DNA from: a virus
Length of the DNA stretch: 64,000 bases
Direction: 5' to 3' (one strand)
IMG/VR virus record: IMGVR_UViG_3300006735_000026
Span: 1-64,000 of that record
The position numbers were made by a program, and so were the translations under genes. Position 1 is the first letter of the stretch. The number at the start of each line of letters is the position of its first letter. Positions 1 to 7,772 of the stretch are shown here, one piece after another. Under the pieces are notes generated by a model that did no database searches, was not told the DNA's origin, and was given only the letters and a program-made list of their open reading frames with translations.

Positions 1-1031
1 ACATGATGTCCCCCAAACATATACCGCATTCCATTTAAGATTTTGTTGCCGAATTCCCCCAGTCTGCGAGAATTAAAGCGTTCAAATAGTGCGGCAGAGA
101 TAACAGGTGTGGGTACACCAAGAGCCACAGCAGCGTGAAGAGTCCAACGACCTTCACCAGAGTCTGATACTCCCCCATCGAACTTGCTAAGTTTAGGATC
201 GTGCCGTAGAACGTCAGCGGTAAGATCAAGTAACCAAGAACCAACCACGCTACCACGACGCCATAACTCAGCCACTTCAACGGTATCAATATCGTAGCAA
301 TAATCTTTCGGATTCTCCATCGGAGCCACCTCAGCATCCCCTTCCTTAATATATTCGGAACCAAGATTACCATGGTGTAAAATATTAAACCCTTCGGCAT
401 ACGCCTGCATGATTCCATATTCGACTCCGTTGTGAACCATTTTTACGAAATGACCTGCGCCAGGACCGCCGCAATGTAACCAACCGTACTCAGCACTGGT
501 TGCCCTAGTGTGTGGGTCTGTGCGGGGTGCAGAGGCAATACCTGGTGCCAGTGCCCTGAAAATGGGGGCACAGACAGATACTGCTCCAGTTGTACCACCA
601 ACCATAAGACAGTATCCACGCTCCAGACCGTAAACTCCACCACTAGTACCACAGTCAATATAGTGGATGCCAAGTTTAGAAAGCCTTTCTGCCCTCCGTC
701 TAGAATCCTTAAAGTTGCTATTGCCATGATCAATAATAATATCCCCGTCGCCAAGTAATGGTAGTAACTCATTGAGTGTGTCCTCTACTAATTCTGCGGG
801 AATAACCAATTGAAAGATGCCAGGAGATTTACCAACTTGACCGTCTTGGTGTTGAACTATTTGAACAAGATTTTCCAGAGAAGTGGCAACTCCACTGACA
901 TAACCCTTTTCATACGCTTCTTCAGCTTTTGCATAGTTCCTCCTGTAACCCCAGACTTCGATGTCTTGCTTCATCATACGACGAGACATACCCTCGCCCA
1001 TACGACCAAGACCAATCATTCCTACTTTCAT
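1..1031 (-). CDS. gnd: 6-phosphogluconate dehydrogenase (decarboxylating), partial
   Basis: The enzyme oxidises 6-phosphogluconate to ribulose 5-phosphate plus CO2 and makes NADPH in the oxidative pentose phosphate pathway (cytoplasm). The frame is open from the ATG at 1031 to the left edge (about 343 residues), so the C-terminus is missing. Visible motifs are an N-terminal NADP-binding loop GLGRMG (residues 7-12), DHGNS near 101, the substrate loop GTSGGVYG near 128, and the family signature GPGAGHFVKMVHNGVEYG near 189-206, with the catalytic Lys in FVKMVHNG. Cyanophages often carry this gene as an auxiliary metabolic gene, and its neighbours PTOX and plastocyanin fit that setting. The inferred role is supplying NADPH and ribose phosphates for phage DNA synthesis. 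Identity is secure; only the full length is unknown. Confidence 0.95.
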   Translation of the reverse strand, partial: MKVGMIGLGRMGEGMSRRMMKQDIEVWGYRRNYAKAEEAYEKGYVSGVATSLENLVQIVQHQDGQVGKSPGIFQLVIPAELVEDTLNELLPLLGDGDIIIDHGNSNFKDSRRRAERLSKLGIHYIDCGTSGGVYGLERGYCLMVGGTTGAVSVCAPIFRALAPGIASAPRTDPHTRATSAEYGWLHCGGPGAGHFVKMVHNGVEYGIMQAYAEGFNILHHGNLGSEYIKEGDAEVAPMENPKDYCYDIDTVEVAELWRRGSVVGSWLLDLTADVLRHDPKLSKFDGGVSDSGEGRWTLHAAVALGVPTPVISAALFERFNSRRLGEFGNKILNGMRYMFGGHH

Positions 1032-1034
1032 AAT

Positions 1035-1208
1035 TCAACACTTAAATTGGATTGCCGATGCTTGTCGGCGTTTTAGTTCATCGGCAATATTGCCGAGTTC
1101 TTTGTAACTCGCGTCACCGCAAATGTAATTGCGCTGACGACGCTCTACAGCTTCAATAATTTTACCGTATTCTCTCTGAGTAAAATCAGGGACGAATTCG
1201 TTAGACAT
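1035..1208 (-). CDS. 57-residue hypothetical protein
   Basis: The ATG at 1208 is preceded by a good ribosome site (GAGGA, about 5 bases away) and the frame ends just before gnd (4-base gap), which suggests co-translation. The protein is charged, probably helical and rich in Arg, Lys and Glu (for example EAVERRQRNY and ADELKRRQ). It has two Cys residues and no recognisable family motif. It is probably a real small cyanophage gene, judged by the ribosome site and tight packing; function unknown. Confidence 0.65.
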   Translation of the reverse strand: MSNEFVPDFTQREYGKIIEAVERRQRNYICGDASYKELGNIADELKRRQASAIQFKC

Positions 1209-1250
1209 AAAATCCTCGTTGTTTAATTTGGGGCTTGCACTTATGTATCT

Positions 1251-1472
1251 CTATGATTGAATAGTAATTTTCAACCAGGGGAAGATAGGTTCTATAACTC
1301 CAATAAGTCGAAGCAAACCTTCAGCAAAAAGTGCAAGCACAATCCAGCCAACACACATTGAAATAATTGAAGCATTACGATTATGCTTTCGTATTGCATC
1401 ATCGATCATCTCCTGTACTTGTTCTTTAGTCACGACGTGACTAGGTTTGATTTCCTCAAATCTATGTGACAC
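1251..1472 (-). CDS. small single-span membrane protein downstream of PTOX
   Basis: This 73-residue protein has a charged, soluble N-terminal half and one strong hydrophobic segment at about residues 36-60, followed by a short amphipathic tail. It starts with GTG at 1472, overlapping the end of the PTOX gene by 11 bases, with GGAG about 8 bases upstream; the coupling supports that unusual start. The family is not recognised. Because it follows a membrane-bound terminal oxidase in the same transcript, a thylakoid or inner-membrane location is a reasonable inference, but nothing in the sequence shows a functional link. Confidence 0.7.
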   Translation of the reverse strand: MSHRFEEIKPSHVVTKEQVQEMIDDAIRKHNRNASIISMCVGWIVLALFAEGLLRLIGVIEPIFPWLKITIQS

Positions 1473-1974
1473 TGATCAACTCCATTGCCCTTGATAGTTC
1501 TTGTGAGTGTTCGATCTCATCATTCATGATATCAAGGATATCTTCATCTGGTCCATTTTGTTCCAGATACTTTGCATATGTTTCTGCCGCATGAATTTCT
1601 ACTTCGTATGACAGATGGTATGCAGACACAGGAGCCACCCAGTAATAAACCACATTGATCCAATAATAGAGGAGTACGAGGTGTCTGGCAAAAGCGCGAT
1701 CAATCCAATAACGATTACCGCCCCTGCTTTCCATGTATTCCAGATGCTCTGTTTCGTTAAGAGTTTGAGCAAAATGTTCCTCCATCAGATAGATGTGTTC
1801 TGGACCCCGCAATCCCATGGACTCCCTCAAGTGTAGAACACTTAAGAACGCGAAGTAGGGTGCCCTAGCAATTTCTTCAAGCACCCAGAAGCGTTGGTAG
1901 TCTCTGCCCTTATACAGGAAGTCAATGATTGCTACCGTGATATTCAGAGTAACTTCATTGATTTTTTTCATCAT
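1462..1974 (-). CDS. ptox: plastid-type plastoquinol terminal oxidase (PTOX, alternative oxidase family)
   Basis: PTOX transfers electrons from plastoquinol to oxygen at a non-haem di-iron centre on the thylakoid membrane. The 170-residue protein shows the di-iron ligand pattern: LEEIARAP (Glu 33/34), an E-x2-H in NETEHLEY (Glu 74, His 77), Glu 124/126 in YEVEIHAAE, and a second E-x2-H in NDEIEHSQE (Glu 153, His 156). The region around 95-120 (LLYYWINVVYYW) is the membrane-facing hydrophobic patch. The protein is much shorter than plant PTOX because it has no transit peptide. The start overlaps the petE stop as ATGA, so the two are probably translated together. The known role in cyanophages is to act as a safety valve that keeps electrons flowing from photosystem II to oxygen when carbon fixation is shut down. 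Confidence 0.93.
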   Translation of the reverse strand: MMKKINEVTLNITVAIIDFLYKGRDYQRFWVLEEIARAPYFAFLSVLHLRESMGLRGPEHIYLMEEHFAQTLNETEHLEYMESRGGNRYWIDRAFARHLVLLYYWINVVYYWVAPVSAYHLSYEVEIHAAETYAKYLEQNGPDEDILDIMNDEIEHSQELSRAMELISVT

Positions 1975-2294
1975 TCAACATGTACTGTACCGATCATGCC
2001 CGCCCCTTTGTGGGGAGCACACCAATAAGTATAGTCGCCTGCATCAGCAAAAACAACATCAAACTCCTCACCTGGTAACATTGCAAGGGATTCATGACCA
2101 AGATCAGGACGACCCTCCACAATCACGTTGTGAGGAGGAAGCATGTTGTTAACAAAATGAACGGATTCACCAGCAGAAATAGTAACCTCTGAGGGTTCAA
2201 AGACTAGGTTTCCGTTAGAACCCATCTGAACATCAACTGCCCATGCTGGCATAGCAAAAAATAGTGCAGCGAATAAGGAAAGAATAATCTTCAT
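1971..2294 (-). CDS. petE: plastocyanin precursor
   Basis: Plastocyanin is a small copper protein of the thylakoid lumen that carries electrons from cytochrome b6f to photosystem I. The 107-residue precursor has a signal peptide (residues 1-19, cut after AWA). The mature domain carries all four type-1 copper ligands: His 55 in LPPHNV, and Cys 92, His 95 and Met 100 in YWCAPHKGAGM. Length and motif match cyanobacterial plastocyanins. The ATG at 2294 follows an AAGG ribosome site. The gene ends inside the PTOX start codon (ATGA), forming a tight two-gene electron-transport unit. It is an auxiliary metabolic gene of host origin and I see nothing broken in it. Confidence 0.96.
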   Translation of the reverse strand: MKIILSLFAALFFAMPAWAVDVQMGSNGNLVFEPSEVTISAGESVHFVNNMLPPHNVIVEGRPDLGHESLAMLPGEEFDVVFADAGDYTYWCAPHKGAGMIGTVHVE

Positions 2295-2345
2295 AGTACC
2301 TTATGTAACTACACTATCTATGACTGGTGTTTGAACGTATTACCT

Positions 2346-2639
2346 TTAACTGTCAGGCATTGCTGACTTCTTTGTCATGGCGTCTAATTGACCATCGACA
2401 TATCCTCTTCGGTAGTCCCAAGTTTGACCACCAATAGATCCTCTCTTAGGATTAATACACTTTGGATAGTCGGGATCTTCTTTACTAATATTGTTACAGA
2501 CTAGTCCAGCAAGGTCCATCTCGTTACCTTTGCTTCCTGTACCAGTCCAGGTATGTTGTCCGTTAAGCCAAACGGCACCACACTTCTCGCACTCTTTCCG
2601 TTCCATGGAAAAAGACGATACTTCTTTGGGATCAGTCAT
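2346..2639 (-). CDS. 97-residue protein with a Cys-x2-Cys knuckle
   Basis: The protein has an N-terminal C-x2-C pair (KECEKCGAVW, around residue 18) and two further Cys residues (LVCNN, PKCINP), a pattern that could bind zinc, although no classic zinc-ribbon spacing is complete. The C-terminal half (GQTWDYRRGYVDGQLDAM) is polar. I recognise the general look of a cyanophage-conserved hypothetical protein but cannot assign a family. A late-type promoter sequence lies about 35 bases upstream of its ATG, suggesting late expression together with petE and PTOX downstream. Confidence 0.75.
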   Translation of the reverse strand: MTDPKEVSSFSMERKECEKCGAVWLNGQHTWTGTGSKGNEMDLAGLVCNNISKEDPDYPKCINPKRGSIGGQTWDYRRGYVDGQLDAMTKKSAMPDS

Positions 2640-2671
2640 ATAATGCAGTATCCTCTGATAGTGGTTTTACC

Positions 2672-2679
2672 TATTTATT
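2672..2679 (-). promoter_or_regulatory. candidate T4-type late promoter (AATAAATA)
   Basis: On the minus strand the site reads AATAAATA, seven of eight bases matching the T4 late consensus TATAAATA. It lies in the 69-base gap between the large structural gene and the 97-residue gene, 33 bases before the latter's ATG. Placement in a non-coding gap supports it; activity is inferred. Confidence 0.45.
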
Positions 2680-2708
2680 GTAACACGTTGATGCAATTTG
2701 TCAAGCAA

Positions 2709-4025
2709 TCAACAATTCCACGCTCTCAATGACTTGGACAGACGATCATCCCCAGTATTATTAGAGGGTTTCTGTCTCTTTCTCATACCCTTCATTCTAG
2801 CGCAGAAGGATTTCCTGCGGGGATTTCCAACCTTCTTGCTTGGTGCTTTAAGGTCTGATCCAGGATTCTCTCTTTCATAAGATTTGCGTCCCTTTTCGTT
2901 GAGTCCCCCTTCTGAGTTCTTTCCTGCTTTTTTGGTCCAGGCTGCCCCTTCATTTGTTACTTCTTCCTTTTTGACGCAGCGGTTGTACGTTTTGCCGAAG
3001 AGTTTCTGGGATCCTTTCTTTTCATAACCTTTCCAGCATTTCTTTGCTTCGTTGGTTACTTCTTCATTCTTTGGGCGGCAATCATTTACCAACTTGCCTC
3101 CCTTCATTTTCATGCCTACTTTTTTATGCGTCTTCCAACATTCTGCTTGGAATTCAGCAAAGGTTTTCATACCTTCAAATTCTTCTTTTTTGCTCTTGTT
3201 ACCCCAGTTTGCAGCACCTACTTTTCGACATTTGACCAATGCCCCGCTGGCATATGCGCTCGGCCAAACAGAATAACGAGATTTAACTTTTTTGTAGCAA
3301 GCGTCCTTCTCACCCTTGCCTTCGATTTGTAATTCTTCTTTTTTCAAACCTAAACGTCCTAAGATAGATTTTTTCTTTTTGGGAGTTGACTTATGACCAT
3401 GACGTTTGGCGTAGTCCATGTAGGACTCACCTGGTCTAAGTTTTTTCGGATCTGATTTTGGTTTAGACGCAGCAGCACGATCTTCGCGAGCACGTTGGTT
3501 CGCACCAGGACCACCCAATTTTCTATCCTTGTCAGGATCGGGATGCCAATAGTCTCCCCTTTCATTGATAGTCTCTTCTGTTTTCACGTTGATTGCCTTA
3601 CCTTTACGATCAGGATTCGGATCTTTAGCATTCTTGCGACGGAATGCTGCATCCTCTTCCTTTTTATTTAGGTTGCGTTTCATTTTACTTGAACCGCACT
3701 TGGGTTTTGTTGTTTGTCCAGGTTGCTTTGCACAGGGTTTTCCTGCATATTTACCACCGAGTTGAACCCAACCAGGCTTGCCATCAGAAGACTTACTCTT
3801 GCTAAACCAGTCACGGAGAGAAGAATCACCAGATTTGTTTTCTTCACCGAAACCCTGTCCTGACTTCCACGTTGGTTTTTTCACTTGTTTTTTCTGTGCG
3901 AGTTTGTTTGCTGTGGCATGCATAACTTCTTTGTCACGCATTCCATAAAGATCTTTAAAGCGACGAGAGTTTTTACTCTTCATCCCCCTAAAGATTCTCT
4001 CTGCTTCCTGGTTAACTAGTGGCAT
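2709..4025 (-). CDS. Lys/Cys-rich virion-type structural protein (438 residues)
   Basis: This is a very basic, low-complexity protein rich in Lys, Arg and Gly, with spaced Cys motifs (GKPCAKQPG, KPKCGSSK, KCWKGY, NRCVKK, SFCARMKGMRK) and a C-terminal Cys. Segments such as KKEEVTNE recur, giving a linker-and-module layout. I chose the ATG at 4025, which lies two bases below the TGA of the upstream gene (4027) and has AAGGA upstream. An in-frame start 18 codons further up would run back into that gene. Similar proteins occur in T4-like cyanophages next to the packaging and neck genes and are generally called structural. No enzyme motif is visible. The high charge could suit DNA or capsid binding, but that is inference. 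Confidence 0.75.
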   Translation of the reverse strand: MPLVNQEAERIFRGMKSKNSRRFKDLYGMRDKEVMHATANKLAQKKQVKKPTWKSGQGFGEENKSGDSSLRDWFSKSKSSDGKPGWVQLGGKYAGKPCAKQPGQTTKPKCGSSKMKRNLNKKEEDAAFRRKNAKDPNPDRKGKAINVKTEETINERGDYWHPDPDKDRKLGGPGANQRAREDRAAASKPKSDPKKLRPGESYMDYAKRHGHKSTPKKKKSILGRLGLKKEELQIEGKGEKDACYKKVKSRYSVWPSAYASGALVKCRKVGAANWGNKSKKEEFEGMKTFAEFQAECWKTHKKVGMKMKGGKLVNDCRPKNEEVTNEAKKCWKGYEKKGSQKLFGKTYNRCVKKEEVTNEGAAWTKKAGKNSEGGLNEKGRKSYERENPGSDLKAPSKKVGNPRRKSFCARMKGMRKRQKPSNNTGDDRLSKSLRAWNC

Positions 4026-4026
4026 A

Positions 4027-4560
4027 TCAACCGATCCTTTGAACTTCCTCAACAACGATTGCATTACCAGTTGCAGCAATACTTACACAACGTTTGACGA
4101 TTGCTTGGGGACCGCTGTAAGCGTAAGTGTAATCAGCAGATGCAGAAGATGAATCGATATCAGTGCTGATTGTGTTTCCTGTTGCAGCAGTGATTTTCTT
4201 GCCAGCGGTGCCAGCAGAAAGGAAGTTGGAATCGATAGCAGGCGAGGTGCTAGCATCTTCTACAGCGATAAAATCTCCAACGGAGAATGGGTGTGTATTA
4301 GAAACTTCACCAAGGTTTGTACCGAGTTGATAGTCTGCCGTACTATCATCCACTGCCTTGACAATTCTTGCTTGTCCAGGTTTGCCACCCTTGAGAATGA
4401 GTGCTTGGTCTTGAATCAAAGTGATTGCAGGACCACCATTAAATGCAACTGTCGCATCACCTGCAGTTGCAACTACGCGATAGAATCCAGTTTGAACAAC
4501 TTGGTATTCTGTAGCATCAGCAGCGATTGCATTGGTGCTTAAAACATTTAAAACTGTCAT
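4027..4560 (-). CDS. beta-rich virion structural protein (177 residues)
   Basis: The protein is Ala/Thr/Ser/Gly-rich and predicted to be all-beta from alternating patterns such as EYQVVQTGFYRVVATAG and DYTYAYSGPQAIVKRCVSI. It has no signal peptide or membrane span. It sits between the small terminase subunit and the Lys-rich structural protein, the usual place for a minor virion protein in this phage group. A late-type promoter lies about 24 bases upstream of the ATG. The exact role (head decoration or tail accessory) cannot be told from the sequence. Confidence 0.75.
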   Translation of the reverse strand: MTVLNVLSTNAIAADATEYQVVQTGFYRVVATAGDATVAFNGGPAITLIQDQALILKGGKPGQARIVKAVDDSTADYQLGTNLGEVSNTHPFSVGDFIAVEDASTSPAIDSNFLSAGTAGKKITAATGNTISTDIDSSSASADYTYAYSGPQAIVKRCVSIAATGNAIVVEEVQRIG

Positions 4561-4566
4561 GTTATT

Positions 4567-4998
4567 TTAATTCGTGTCCTCTTTATTTATCTCCTTTTGT
4601 TGCTTTAACATTTTCTGTAACTCCGCTGTACTGCCAACAAACATCGTGTTATTAACAGTAGACGGTCCAGACTTCTTTTCATCGGCATCCAACTCCTTCA
4701 TTTTCTTTTGTAAGTCAATGAGTTTATCTGCAGTATCTGCTACGTTTTTGATAAGTTGACCTGCAACTTCATAAGCACGAGGATGATCTGACGCTCGTGC
4801 CACGTCAAGTATGCCATCAACTGCCTCCTGTCCTTTCATTACCAAGTTGTGAAGTTGAGCACGAGATACTTCGTAGTCATGCTTCACATCTTCGGTATCA
4901 GATTTTTTCAATACTGGTTTCACTTTTTCCACATGTTTTTGGAGTTCAGAAGGTTCTGTTCCAAAAGCATCATTTAGTCCATCAGAAGGATTACCCAT
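4567..4998 (-). CDS. gp16: terminase small subunit (T4 gp16-like)
   Basis: gp16 is the regulatory small subunit of the DNA packaging motor and stimulates the large subunit gp17. The 143-residue protein is helical, with the family core near residues 40-105: DYEVSRAQLHNLVMKGQEAV, then ILDVARASDHPRAYEVAGQL, then DTADKLIDLQKKM. This resembles T4 gp16, including the HPRAYEVAGQLI stretch. It follows gp15 directly (2-base gap), the T4-like order 13-14-15-16. The large terminase gene is not in the window. Confidence 0.88.
   Translation of the reverse strand: MGNPSDGLNDAFGTEPSELQKHVEKVKPVLKKSDTEDVKHDYEVSRAQLHNLVMKGQEAVDGILDVARASDHPRAYEVAGQLIKNVADTADKLIDLQKKMKELDADEKKSGPSTVNNTMFVGSTAELQKMLKQQKEINKEDTN
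4584..4591 (-). promoter_or_regulatory. candidate T4-type late promoter (GATAAATA)
   Basis: The minus strand reads GATAAATA about 24 bases before the ATG of the 177-residue structural gene. The site lies in the last codons of gp16, so it is coding sequence as well. The match is seven of eight bases to the T4 late consensus. Activity is inferred from the match and distance. Confidence 0.4.
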
Positions 4999-5000
4999 TT

Positions 5001-5786
5001 TTAAATTGCCTCGTCAGCGCCACTTGTAGGATTACGTTTCTTATTGTCTGTAAAGTCTGCGAAGGTCTCGCCAAATCCGAAATCATCATCAGCATCTGCT
5101 GTAATCGGATCTGGTTGAACTGTGTATCTGACTTCTCTTGGTGCCGAAGTTGTATCCGTAGTAGAATACATATCGGTGATAACCTTCTTGATGACCTTGC
5201 TTTCGGTAACAGGACCGTATAGATAAGTTTTTACTGTAAACTGTAAAGTGTAGATGATTGCTCTGCGCTGCTGGAAATCACCCTCATAGTCATCTTCATA
5301 ATCAATACTAGTTAAGACTACAGGAACATCCTTAGACTCGTTCATTGCCGCTAACAATTTAACCGAAAGGTTATAATGCGGTTGGAAGAATGGTAGAATT
5401 TGTTCTAAGATTTGCAAACCATCTTCTTGATTCTTAGAAATGATTGCAAGTTCAAACCCTAGGTTGTAGGGGACGGGCATGAAAACATTACTGTTTTTGT
5501 CCGAATCTTTTGCAATTTTAATTTTCTGAGTAGGTGATACTTTCCTACCAGAATCATATTGAATGCTATTAATCTCAAAAGAAATTCTAGGTAGAGTGAT
5601 CTGAACTCTTTTGTTAGTCGGATCAGGTACTTGGTCTAGACGCGCCAGAAACTTTTGCTTAGGACCATATGCCAGAGGCACTTTCATCACCTCGTCAGAA
5701 CGACGAATTTCAATGTTGTTGAACAAAGTTCCAAACGCAACAACAGTCTTTCTAAAGATTTCGTTATATGAATATGTGCCTAACAT
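5001..5786 (-). CDS. gp15: tail completion / sheath stabiliser protein (T4 gp15-like)
   Basis: gp15 caps the tail tube and sheath and joins the tail to the neck. The 261-residue protein matches the family in length (T4: 272) and in conserved blocks: the N-terminal SYNEIFRKTVVAFGTLFNNI, the YGPKQKFLARLDQ stretch near residue 40, a PVPYNLGFELAIISKNQEDG stretch near 104, and FFQPHYNLSVK near 132. It overlaps gp14 by one base and is two bases from gp16, so the neck genes form one transcript. The acidic C-terminal tail (ADADDDFGFGETF) is unremarkable for cyanophages. Confidence 0.92.
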   Translation of the reverse strand: MLGTYSYNEIFRKTVVAFGTLFNNIEIRRSDEVMKVPLAYGPKQKFLARLDQVPDPTNKRVQITLPRISFEINSIQYDSGRKVSPTQKIKIAKDSDKNSNVFMPVPYNLGFELAIISKNQEDGLQILEQILPFFQPHYNLSVKLLAAMNESKDVPVVLTSIDYEDDYEGDFQQRRAIIYTLQFTVKTYLYGPVTESKVIKKVITDMYSTTDTTSAPREVRYTVQPDPITADADDDFGFGETFADFTDNKKRNPTSGADEAI

Positions 5787-6958
5787 CAGATTGTAGTGTC
5801 AGTAGTTGAACCAATTGAACCAAAGGGGTTGCCTTCGGTAAAGTCGATAATATCGTCGTCCGCTGTTTCAAATGAATAGTTTTGGTCGATGCTATCTGCA
5901 GTGTTGGTATTATTTAGAGTGTTGTAAGACTCAGGACTCCAGAGAGCACCAGAGGTAAGACCTTTCACGGTTTCGGAAGTGTTGAAAGTTCCTGACCTGT
6001 TGATGATTTGAAGTTCTCTTGAACTAGAGTTCCAGGACTTGACTTCTGCTCTACTATCCTTGGGGGAGTAGTCCACTGTGACAGTAGGCGCAGAACTATA
6101 ACCGCTCCCACCAGCGGTGACAGTAATGCCAGTAACGATACCAGCACTAGAAACTGTAGCAGTCGCTGTAGCACCATTTCCACCACCTCCTGTAATTGTG
6201 ACTGTTGGTGGTAAAGCAGACTTGTAGTGCTCACCACCATCTGTAACTGTAATAGCGTTAACTGCATCGCCAGAGATTGTTGCAGTTGCCGTAGCAAGGT
6301 AAAGATCACCAACGATCTCTTCACCAACTGTAAAGTCTCCAGACCCACCTGCATCCATTATTAGTTTGATGCTATTAGCAAACGCTGTTTCAATAGCATC
6401 GATTTCAGCAACACCAGTGTCGATTTCTTCGTCGCTGTACTCGAAGAGTTCGCATTGACATTCCCAAACATATCCTTTTCCTAATTGGTAGAAGGGTCTT
6501 TCTGCTTCTACAAATTTAATTTCAAATAAATGTTTTGTTCTAGGGAAATAGATTAGGTCCCCCTCGTTCGGTCTTCCTTCGACATTAAGGACTTCAAGGT
6601 CATCAACCTTTTCTTTAAACTTCTCACGGGAGAAAATAAACGTTGTCTTGTCTTCGACGCGAACTCCAAATTTGCTAAGTAACTCGCCTTGTCCTTCCCA
6701 TCCTTCAACATTATTGACATAAGCCCTGACGGACCTCGCGCTGTCAAACGTCGAATCAATGTCTTCTCCGAGGATTGTATCACGGTTGACCAACGTGCGA
6801 GGAAGGTAGAAAATATCTTGCCCATATATTTCGATGCTTTCAACAATAAGGTTCTCCATGAACTTCTGCTCTTGGGCAGAACCATTGACATTCAATCTAC
6901 ACGCTGATGAGTAGTCTGACTGTACGCAATCTGATGGAGTTTGGTTTGAATATGCCAT
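5786..6958 (-). CDS. gp14: neck protein (T4 gp14-like) with an inserted GSGY beta module
   Basis: gp14 forms part of the neck between the portal and the tail. The family core is in the first 190 residues: LIVESIEIYGQDIFYLPRTL near 37-57, then VNRDTILGED, the ARSVRAYVNNVEGW region, and KHLFEIKFVEAERPFYQLGK. The protein has 390 residues against about 256 in T4. The extra length includes a glycine-rich block at about residues 206-300 with two repeats ending in GGEHYKSALPPTVTI and GGSGYSSAPTVTV. The same module occurs in gp7, gp8 and several other virion proteins here. It probably forms a beta structure exposed at the neck (inference). The gene overlaps gp15 by one base and is two bases from gp13. 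Confidence 0.9.
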   Translation of the reverse strand: MAYSNQTPSDCVQSDYSSACRLNVNGSAQEQKFMENLIVESIEIYGQDIFYLPRTLVNRDTILGEDIDSTFDSARSVRAYVNNVEGWEGQGELLSKFGVRVEDKTTFIFSREKFKEKVDDLEVLNVEGRPNEGDLIYFPRTKHLFEIKFVEAERPFYQLGKGYVWECQCELFEYSDEEIDTGVAEIDAIETAFANSIKLIMDAGGSGDFTVGEEIVGDLYLATATATISGDAVNAITVTDGGEHYKSALPPTVTITGGGGNGATATATVSSAGIVTGITVTAGGSGYSSAPTVTVDYSPKDSRAEVKSWNSSSRELQIINRSGTFNTSETVKGLTSGALWSPESYNTLNNTNTADSIDQNYSFETADDDIIDFTEGNPFGSIGSTTDTTI

Positions 6959-6959
6959 A

Positions 6960-7766
6960 TTAGCCTACCAGGTCCAGTGGGGGAATTTCATATGTGTCAC
7001 GAACTGATTCTTCAAGATCTTTCTTGAATTGACTTGCGTCCTCAAGAATTTGACGACCGTTAAGAGTTACACCACCAAGCATTTGAATGCCATCATACTT
7101 ACTTAGGTTTCTACCCCATTGCTGTTGGAATAGTGCCTCAACATAATCCTTTAACCAAGCATCGTTATACATGCCAGTAAAAGTATCAGGATCTTGACGC
7201 ATGACAACTTCTACAAGAATAAAATCTCCTGCTGTCAAATCGGACCAATCCATGTCAAGATACAGTCTGCGCTGATGCTCATTGAATCGGACCCTACGAT
7301 TCGCTTGAGAGTTAGTAACAAAGTCCAAAGTCTCAAGATACTGAGAAGTCATGAAATAATGCAGGATATGTCCATGCGTCATTGCATAGATATCATTCAG
7401 AAAAATTTGGTACTTAATATTAAATATGTTTCCAGGAACGATACTAGAAGCACCGATCTGAGTATAAACATGATTAACAGAGAGGACCCCTGGTGGGAGT
7501 GAAACGTATTCATTGCCTTCTGTCCAATCAGTGCCTGAAATAGCACTTCCCGTTTTAGCTGCCGTTTTAATAGCATCGGTTACCTCAATTTTGATGAATG
7601 CTTTGTAACTGCCGTTGTAATGAAACTCCTGATAATAATCAATCGCCTCTTCTACCAGATCATCCAGTTGCTCATCACATACGTTAATATCGATGGCAGG
7701 GAATCCTAAGCGTCTGAGAGCATAGTTTTTTAACTCAGTTTTAGTAGCGGGTCTAGTTGTTGACAT
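6960..7766 (-). CDS. gp13: neck / head completion protein (T4 gp13-like)
   Basis: gp13 binds the portal after DNA packaging and, with gp14, makes the surface to which the tail attaches. The 268-residue protein begins with the family-typical RPATKTELKNYALRRLGFP, followed by INVCDEQLDDLVEEAIDYYQEFHYNG. It also has the conserved middle (YQIFLNDIY, LDFVTNSQANRRVRFNEHQR) and ends in PPLDLVG. T4 gp13 has 309 residues, so the length is close. Position directly before gp14 and the large fibre gene upstream fit the cyanophage late operon. Confidence 0.92.
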   Translation of the reverse strand: MSTTRPATKTELKNYALRRLGFPAIDINVCDEQLDDLVEEAIDYYQEFHYNGSYKAFIKIEVTDAIKTAAKTGSAISGTDWTEGNEYVSLPPGVLSVNHVYTQIGASSIVPGNIFNIKYQIFLNDIYAMTHGHILHYFMTSQYLETLDFVTNSQANRRVRFNEHQRRLYLDMDWSDLTAGDFILVEVVMRQDPDTFTGMYNDAWLKDYVEALFQQQWGRNLSKYDGIQMLGGVTLNGRQILEDASQFKKDLEESVRDTYEIPPLDLVG

Positions 7767-7772
7767 TTGTTA

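Noticed and set aside
35-772. Two hydrophobic open frames on the minus strand (35-418 and 443-772) that resemble membrane proteins.
   Set aside because: They lie in another frame of the 6-phosphogluconate dehydrogenase gene, which is open from 1031 to the window edge and has clear family motifs.
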